A stretch of 64,000 bases of DNA, taken from positions 1,054,001 through 1,118,000 of the forward strand of contig NW_017264199.1 of NCBI RefSeq assembly GCF_001619985.1, given 5' to 3'. Source of the DNA: Xylona heveae TC161. Lineage: Eukaryota; Ascomycota; Xylonomycetes; Xylonales; Xylonaceae. The translations under genes and the position numbers were made by a program. Below are positions 58,253-64,000 of the stretch, piece by piece. The first letter of the stretch is position 1. Every line of letters begins with the position of its first letter. The notes under the pieces are model-generated. The model saw only the letters and a program-made list of their open reading frames with translations. It was not told the origin of the DNA and did not search any database.

Positions 58253-59793
58253 ATGGCAACTCCTGCACTTCTAGCCTCTTGGTTTCCTAATCACAGTGCA
58301 AAGGCTCCTAGTATGCGCAATGCTCCAGCATTCTACCGCAACCTGGAAGAAGCTCTTGATCTGCGGCGCGCCGAGCGCAGCGTCTTCATGGTGCGCAGCA
58401 ATGAGCCAGCCCCCGGGAGCATTGACTTCAGCACCTTGGACTTTCTTCATCTCTCTGCTAGTGGTGCCATTCGTGCAGCGTTCCTTGAAGAGCTAGCGAA
58501 TAATCCAAAATTCGAGCTGGGTGCAGGTGGCTCCCGTTTGCTGAACGGCAACAGTGCATACGTCGAAGCTGCAGAAGCCACAATTGCTGACTTCCACAGT
58601 GGCGAGAGCGCGCTGCTTTTCCACTCGGGATTCGAGGCCAACACAGCCATCATGGCTGCAATTCCACGCCCAGGAGATGCAATTGTTTTTGATGCATTGT
58701 GTCATGCCAGTATGCACGAGGGTATGCTTGCAAGCAAGGCACTATGCAAGCAATCTTTCAAACACAATGACGTCGAGAACTTTCGTGAAGTTTTGCTGCA
58801 GGCTCTTGAAACAGAGCCACTGATCAAACAGGGCAAACGGTCGGTACTGGTCTGTCTCGAATCGATGTATAGTATGGATGGGGACGTGGCTCCCCTACGG
58901 GAGCTCATCGAGGTCGCCAAAGAACTCTTCCCTGATGGCAATGCCCAGTTCTTAGTTGACGAGGCACATACTACAGGTGTTCTTGGACACCAGGGTCGAG
59001 GTTTCGTGAATGAGCTAGGCCTCGAGAACGAAGTTGCAATTCGCATGCATACTTACGGGAAGGCATTGGCCACAACAGGAGGTTTGTTCCTCTCTTCTGG
59101 GAATATCTGTTTCTGTTTTGCGCTGTCAGCTAAGATATTTTGGCAGCCGTTGTGGTCTCTAATCAAACCATTCGTCAAGTACTCATTAATCATGCTCGCT
59201 GCTTTATCTATTCAACCGCACCCTCTTTCCCTATGGTTGCAGCCATCAAAGCCGGATACAAACTTATGAAGACTGGCCAGACAGAAGCGGTATGATTACG
59301 TTCCCCATATAGCAGAGGCGTATGCTCACAATAAAAAAAGTTGCAAGAAAACATCCAGCGCCTGGTGAAACATTTCTTCCAAGTCATTACCGAGAATCCA
59401 GTCTGGGACGAGGCAAATGAAGAAGGTATCCTGTCTATTCCCCTTGCTGAAGACTGGGAGTCGCGTCCTTTCTTAACCCAAGTGGTGCCCGTAATGACGC
59501 GCCAGCGGTATACACTCTGGCTCTGCTATCATTTGCAACTGGCCAAGATTTCAGCTTTCCCGATCGATTATCCCGTGGTACCCAAGGGACAGGGGCGCCT
59601 ACGTGTAGTCTTCCATGCAACTAACACGGAGGCTGAAGTGGAGAAGCTTGCAGAAGCGATCTGCGAATGGGCACAGGAGATGCTTGATATTGAAGAAAGT
59701 GGGAAAGGGAGCAGTAAAATACCTAGTGCTGCCCGGCGAGTGCAGGCTCAGCAGGCGGCAGTGGAGGGAAATGGGAATGGCGTGCACGCATGA
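58253..59793 (+). CDS. Alpha-oxoamine synthase (BioF/KBL-type, PLP-dependent)
   Basis: Fold-type I PLP enzyme of the AONS/2-amino-3-ketobutyrate-CoA-ligase/serine-palmitoyltransferase family. It couples an amino acid carbanion to an acyl thioester with loss of CO2. Three exons: 58253-59081, 59147-59289 and 59341-59793, 474 aa. Visible sites are GAGGSRLLNGN (substrate loop), FHSGFEANTA, CHASMHEGM, Asp236/His239 in VDEAHTTG (cofactor ring contacts) and Schiff-base Lys270 in HTYGKA. The small domain ends RLRVVFHATNT. It lacks the N-terminal TM segments of eukaryotic SPT, so it should be soluble. It has no PTS1 tail, unlike the peroxisomal fungal BioF, and it sits beside a PKS with no TE. I therefore infer polyketide off-loading rather than biotin synthesis. 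Confidence 0.88.
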
Positions 59794-60208
59794 AAAAGCC
59801 TTTGGATCATTTAGCCAAAATGATTATTCCAAGGAAACCATTCGTTATTGGGACCTCGCTGTTAAGCATACAGGTGCTCATTCTTGATATGTAACTCTGG
59901 ATGCTGATTCACCGAGTTATTTCTTTTTTCTTCGTTGAAAAAAAAAAAAAGAAAAAACCAATAATAGAGAATGCATTACATTCATCCACTCGTTCGCAAG
60001 AATTTTCCTAGTGAAAAGGCATCCCCTCTTGTCAAGTCTCTCACTGAATCTACTCAGCCATCTCTAGTCCCAAACTATTGCGTTAGTAAGTAAAGTTGGA
60101 AGACATGTAGAAAAGAAAGGAAAGAGTCAAGCAAGTTAGTCTTTTAATTTGCTTACCACTTACTGCGACCGTAAAGCATATTCTCGATTTGTGCCGACAA
60201 AACTTCTA
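59794..60208. other. Convergent 3' gap between oxoamine synthase and regulator
   Basis: A 415-bp gap between two convergent genes with an A-run at about 59940. The regulator's 3' end could reach into it if an unrecognised exon exists. No separate gene is seen. Confidence 0.5.
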
Positions 60209-60983
60209 TTACATTTTCCTAGAAGAAGCTCCGCTATGAGAATAGTAGGCTTGTTCTTCTGGAAAAAGTACACATTGATTGGTGTCTATAGCCACTGGCT
60301 GTACCTTTGCCAGTTCAGGCAGGAGAAACTGTGTCTCATTAGGGCGAGAATAGAATGCTTGGTGCTCAATGCTCGGGCTGAAATCACCCCAAGTGCAGCC
60401 TGGCAAAGTAGACCAATATCCAGATTCTGCTCTGCTCCGTTCTAGTGGGGCTGCTTCAATATTCCACTTCATGTGTTTCTCCGCAAGTATATCGTTATCA
60501 TATCCGTTCGCCTTCGCACTTTGAGAGATGGAGGGCGTAGGGAAATTATCGCTACCAGGGAGGGCCTGTTTTTCAACGGGCAGAGAAGACTGCTGCAAGG
60601 AGCCATGTATTGTCGCTACCAGACTTTCCAGTGTTTCAATTCGATTGCGTAGGTCGGTAATCTGCTTTGACCTAGAAACCATTGAGGAGTCTGCCCGGTA
60701 ACAGGCCTTGATACCACCACTATCGTATGCGGCTCTTGAGCGAATGGCTTACAGTAGCTTTGTCTGATTGGGTTTTTTCCCCTTTCCAGACCATTCACAT
60801 TGATATCCTTGTCGGGCACAATTGAGACACTGTGGGCGCTCCCGGCTGCAGCGGATTTTTCTGTCTCTGCACTGCCGGCAGACTAGGAAGATTATGTGAA
60901 TTTGAATTGCCTACACAGGTTATATTGGATAGAGTACGGCAAGCCTTACCAGCATGGTCATAGAGATTCATTTGATAAACCAT
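60209..60983 (-). CDS. Short Zn2Cys6 binuclear-cluster transcription factor
   Basis: Three exons: 60983-60950, 60882-60753 and 60671-60209, 208 aa. The DNA-binding domain starts almost at the N-terminus: CRQCRDRKIRCSRERPQC then LNCARQGYQC gives C-x2-C-x6-C-x6-C-x2-C-x6-C (about residues 13-40). A basic linker follows, then a coiled coil (SKQITDLRNRIETLESLVATI, about 55-75) for dimerisation. The remaining 130 residues have no recognisable MHR domain, so the protein is far shorter than the usual 500-900 aa. A missed 3' exon is possible. It is the probable pathway regulator, given its place between the oxoamine synthase and the MFS gene. An alternative start is ATG 60971. Confidence 0.75.
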
Positions 60984-62122
60984 TGAGAGGATTTTGAATT
61001 GCAAAGTGTGTAAGTTGGCTATAGCAACTCTGAAGCAAAAGGATAAAGATGCGGCAGAGAAACATTACAATCGTGTGGTATCGATATTCTTCGATGAAAC
61101 CACGCAGGAGATCCTGGGTAGAAGTTTGGGAGCCGGGGCGGGTGGACGGGAGGGGAAGGAGAGAATCAAAGCCCAGTAATGTTGTTTTTTCTTCAACATT
61201 GCCCCTGTAGCATGCAGGAGTTGGTGATGATCTTCCTCTCATCTCACGCCATCAGACTCCATGATGCCTCATGCAATGAGGGACCGTGAAAGATACAGTT
61301 GGATGATAATTGGACGGGGATATGGCAAGATGGACCCTTTGCTGGTGGCTAGCCCTTCCAACCAAAGAATGAGGTGGTCCGAAAAGAAAGGATTGGGATG
61401 TAACAAAGTCGCAGGTTGGGAACTGCAACACGCGGCCATTACCGGTTGTGGCACCCTCTCAGAAGTTATTGGCCCTATTTCTTGCTCCCATGAACATTCT
61501 ACCCTTGGACTTCAGCTGCCGCCCATCGCAGGTTCGGGCGATAAGGAAAGACGGGTGATTCCCGGCAATTTTCCGACCATCGGCCCTCGCTGCTTAGTTA
61601 GCGCCGGGTATGAACTCCATATTTTAGTTAGTATCTATCGCCTCATACCAGAACCCCTGTTTCTTTGCTCTGCTCTCCAATCAGCAGCTTTGGTGTTCTG
61701 AACAAGCTGGGGTTTAACCCCCTAGTCTTGCCTAATCAAAAAGCTTATAGCCAAGCCTTAGGAGGAAGGTCCTTCAGGGGAATTGTCTTTCAGATAAGGG
61801 TTTTAGTCGTTAATATGTGTTTAGTGTTCTGTAAAAAAGACCAAGTCCCGCAGATGGGCCCCTCCCTTCTTATGTGCCTACTCTTGTCCATCCACCTCCA
61901 GCAGCAAGGTTATGCTCAATGACCAGGGTAAGAGTATCATATAGTTTCCCACACCAATTAATGCAACGTCACGCACAATCGTTGATTACCAATCCACAAC
62001 ATGACTAATTGAGAGCCTCTCACTCTGAAATAATAAAGCTACGGACATATCTGTAGGTGTTTCTTCCTTGATGGCGAGAGAACTAAGTGTCCATCGTTCA
62101 CCCATTCCAAAATATCTAAGAA
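60984..62122. promoter_or_regulatory. Shared upstream region of regulator and MFS gene
   Basis: A 1.14-kb interval between divergent starts. It contains TTCCGACCATCGG (CCG-N5-CGG at 61573-61583), which shares its TTCCGAC half with the repeats in the PKS promoter, and a near-perfect palindrome GGGGTTTAACCCC at 61709-61721. A 146-codon open frame at 61261-61701 shows no family features or splice sites and is not called. Confidence 0.5.
61571..61583. promoter_or_regulatory. Candidate Zn2Cys6 binding site (CCG-N5-CGG)
   Basis: TTCCGACCATCGG: an everted CCG/CGG pair with a 5-bp spacer. The TTCCGAC half matches the core of the four repeats in the PKS/oxoamine-synthase promoter. It lies about 590 bp upstream of the regulator start and 540 bp upstream of the MFS start. 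Confidence 0.4.
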
Positions 62123-63928
62123 ATGTCTACAACAACAGAAGTCTTGCCGGGATCAACCCAAAAATGTTCAAATGACTTCTCTTCGGCTGAGCCAAAAACT
62201 CAGTCCCAATCTCGAACTCAAACTCAATCGGAATGTGACTGTACGGAGAAAAACGATGCGTCAAATGTTTCACCACCAAGAGATCCTGAAGCAGGACAGC
62301 AAAGACGCAAGAGAAAGCCACTCTCCTTCTTTCTTGCATTTATTGCCCTGCTGCTCATGGTCTTTCTGGTATCATTGGACGCCACTACTTTGGCCGTTGC
62401 AATTCCTGTATATCTATACACAACCCCTGAGCATTTATCATAACGTTTCCGCTTACTTTTCTCTATTTTATAGGCCATCACCAGTGATCTCTCAGGAACC
62501 ACTTTAACCGCTTTCTGGGCCAATATCTCTTTCACCCTAGCAGTCGTGGTGATTCAGCCCATCTATACCAGCTTCTCGGACATCATTGGCCGCAAGATCC
62601 CCCTTTATGCAGCATTTGCTCTCTTTGGTATTGGATCCATTGTCTTTTCTGTCGCACGAAGTATGGCAGTCCTGATCCTGGGTCGTGTGCTACAAGGGCT
62701 GGGCGGAGGCGGACTGGATGTCCTAAGTGAGGTTATTGTCGCCGACATCACCACACTGCAGGAGCGTGCCGTGTACATTGGCCTTTTGTCTCTTCCAATG
62801 GCAGCAGGATGTATCGCAGGGCCCATCCTCGGTGCAGTCTTCAGCGAGTATGTCGACTGGCGATGGATTGGCTGGATCAATCTACCTGTGATTGGAGTTG
62901 CCCTCGTGCTGGCCATCTTTTTCATGCGCCTGAGGCCCATACACCAGTCTCTCCGCGAGCAGCTCTTCCGCATCGATTGGCTGGGCATGCTGATTTTCAT
63001 GACTGGTTGTATCCTTTTTGCCTTGCCGCTAAGTTGGGCAGGAAATATGTACCCATGGGGCTCATGGCGTACCATCGTACCACTAGTGATTGGCATTCTG
63101 GTGTTAGTGGCATTTGCCCTGTACGAGTCACGACCAACGGACCCTGTCTTTCCCTATCGTATCTTTCGCTCTCGGACGGCCCAGATGACACTCCTTGGTA
63201 GCTTCATACATGGCATGGTTCTCTATACCCTGTTACAGTACCTTCCCTTGTTTTTCCAGGCTGTCTATCTCGAGACGGCACTCAAGTCCTCCATTTCAAT
63301 CCTACCATTCTGCTGTGTTGTCTTTGTCTTTACGGGTATTGCTGCCTGGGCCGTTGATTTCTTCCGGAAATACCGCTGGGAAATATGGGCAGGATGGGTT
63401 TTTCTAGCGGTGGGTGTTGGCATTTTCTCACTGTGGAATCAAAGTTCCTCTCTAGCCATGACTGCAAGCTTCCAAGTGATAGCTGGAATAGGAATTGGCA
63501 CGATCTTCAGTGTTCCTCCAATCCCGATGCAGGCCAGCGCACCAACGGCCGAAGATCAGGGTCTTGCGATGGGCATCATGGTTGCATTCCGGCTCTTCGG
63601 TGCTCTTATTGGCCTTGCAATTGGTGCTACTACATTCAGCGGCGTTTTTGCAAGCAAGATTAACTCGATCCCCTCGCTGCCCGCCTCCGTGGCATTGTTA
63701 AAAAACCCCAGCGAGGCGGTCGGTTTTATTCCACACCTACGAACAGTTGACATTTCCCCTGCCCTAAAGGACCTCATCCAAGGGGCTTACAAAGATGCTA
63801 TGCAGACAATTTGGTATGAATTAGCAGCATTTGGGGCTGTAGGATTTCTGAGTTCATTGTTGATAAAAGAACTGACTATGGAGACGGAGGAGCTCAGTCG
63901 GCAACACTTTGAGCCGGAATCGGACTGA
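62123..63928 (+). CDS. MFS drug:H+ antiporter (DHA2/14-TM type), cluster exporter
   Basis: Two exons, 62123-62407 and 62474-63928, 579 aa. The N-terminal 70 residues are hydrophilic and cytosolic. Then come TM1 (FFLAFIALLLMVFLVSLDATTLAVAIP, with the DHA2 LDxTxxxxAIP signature), TSDLSGTTLTAFW, motif A-like FSDIIGRKIPLYAA, GRVLQGLGGGGLDVLSEVI (motif B/C region) and DWRWIGWINLP, plus further hydrophobic segments consistent with 14 TMs. This is the usual self-protection or export pump of fungal metabolite clusters. The substrate is inferred to be the cluster product. The gene ends 72 bp before the window edge. Confidence 0.9.
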
Positions 63929-64000
63929 ACGAAGTTAGAAGATGAATGAAGTATTTTGTATAATTTATAGAATATACGAAGCTATTTTGATCTATAAAGG

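Noticed and set aside
58253-59793. Oxoamine synthase as the housekeeping biotin enzyme BioF
   Set aside because: Location next to a PKS without a release domain, plus absence of a peroxisomal PTS1 tail, favours a biosynthetic-cluster role; not fully excluded.
61261-61701. 146-codon ORF between regulator and MFS gene
   Set aside because: No domain, no relative recalled, no splice sites; intergenic chance ORF is more likely, although RNA evidence could change this.

Overview
The window reads as nuclear DNA of a filamentous ascomycete (Pezizomycotina, probably Eurotiomycetes). Genes are dense and carry short introns (mostly about 50-110 nt) with GT-AG ends and CTAAC-type branch points. Many have recognisable fungal orthologues, and the right end holds a secondary-metabolite locus with a highly reducing polyketide synthase. 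I see no tRNA, rRNA, CRISPR or plasmid-type features.

Positions 1-48.4 kb are a conserved housekeeping block: RPN12 proteasome lid subunit, a DUF1917/BLES03-type protein, DPH7, VPS51, RMI1, SKI3, a GH5 steryl/sphingolipid glucosidase, the exportin MSN5, complex I GRIM-19, TRM10, a broken F-box-like gene, OXR1, VID27, FIG1, a 153-aa orphan ORF, EXO1, TMA16, MAM33, a HAD 'Swiss army knife' RNA-repair-type protein, a RING finger protein and a NYN-domain protein. Many genes are in divergent pairs that share one promoter interval, alternating with convergent 3' ends.

Positions 48.4-49.8 kb are a gene-poor, partly AT-rich gap with a possible old LTR remnant. It separates the housekeeping block from the cluster.

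Positions 49.8-64 kb are a compact biosynthetic cluster. It holds a 2453-aa HR-PKS (KS-AT-DH-MT-ER-KR-ACP, no thioesterase), a divergent stand-alone alpha-oxoamine synthase of BioF/KBL type, a very short Zn2Cys6 regulator and a 14-TM-type MFS exporter. The likely logic is that the PKS builds a reduced, C-methylated acyl chain on its ACP. The PLP enzyme then releases it by decarboxylative condensation with an amino acid to give a 2-amino-3-ketone, as in the fumonisin and sphingofungin pathways. The Zn2Cys6 protein regulates and the MFS protein exports. The PKS/oxoamine-synthase promoter carries four direct repeats of a TTCCGA-centred motif at 18-19 bp spacing, and a related CCG-N5-CGG site lies between the regulator and the transporter. 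The cluster may continue past the right edge.

Exon joins were made by eye from splice motifs, reading phase and family alignment from memory. All multi-exon models given close in frame.
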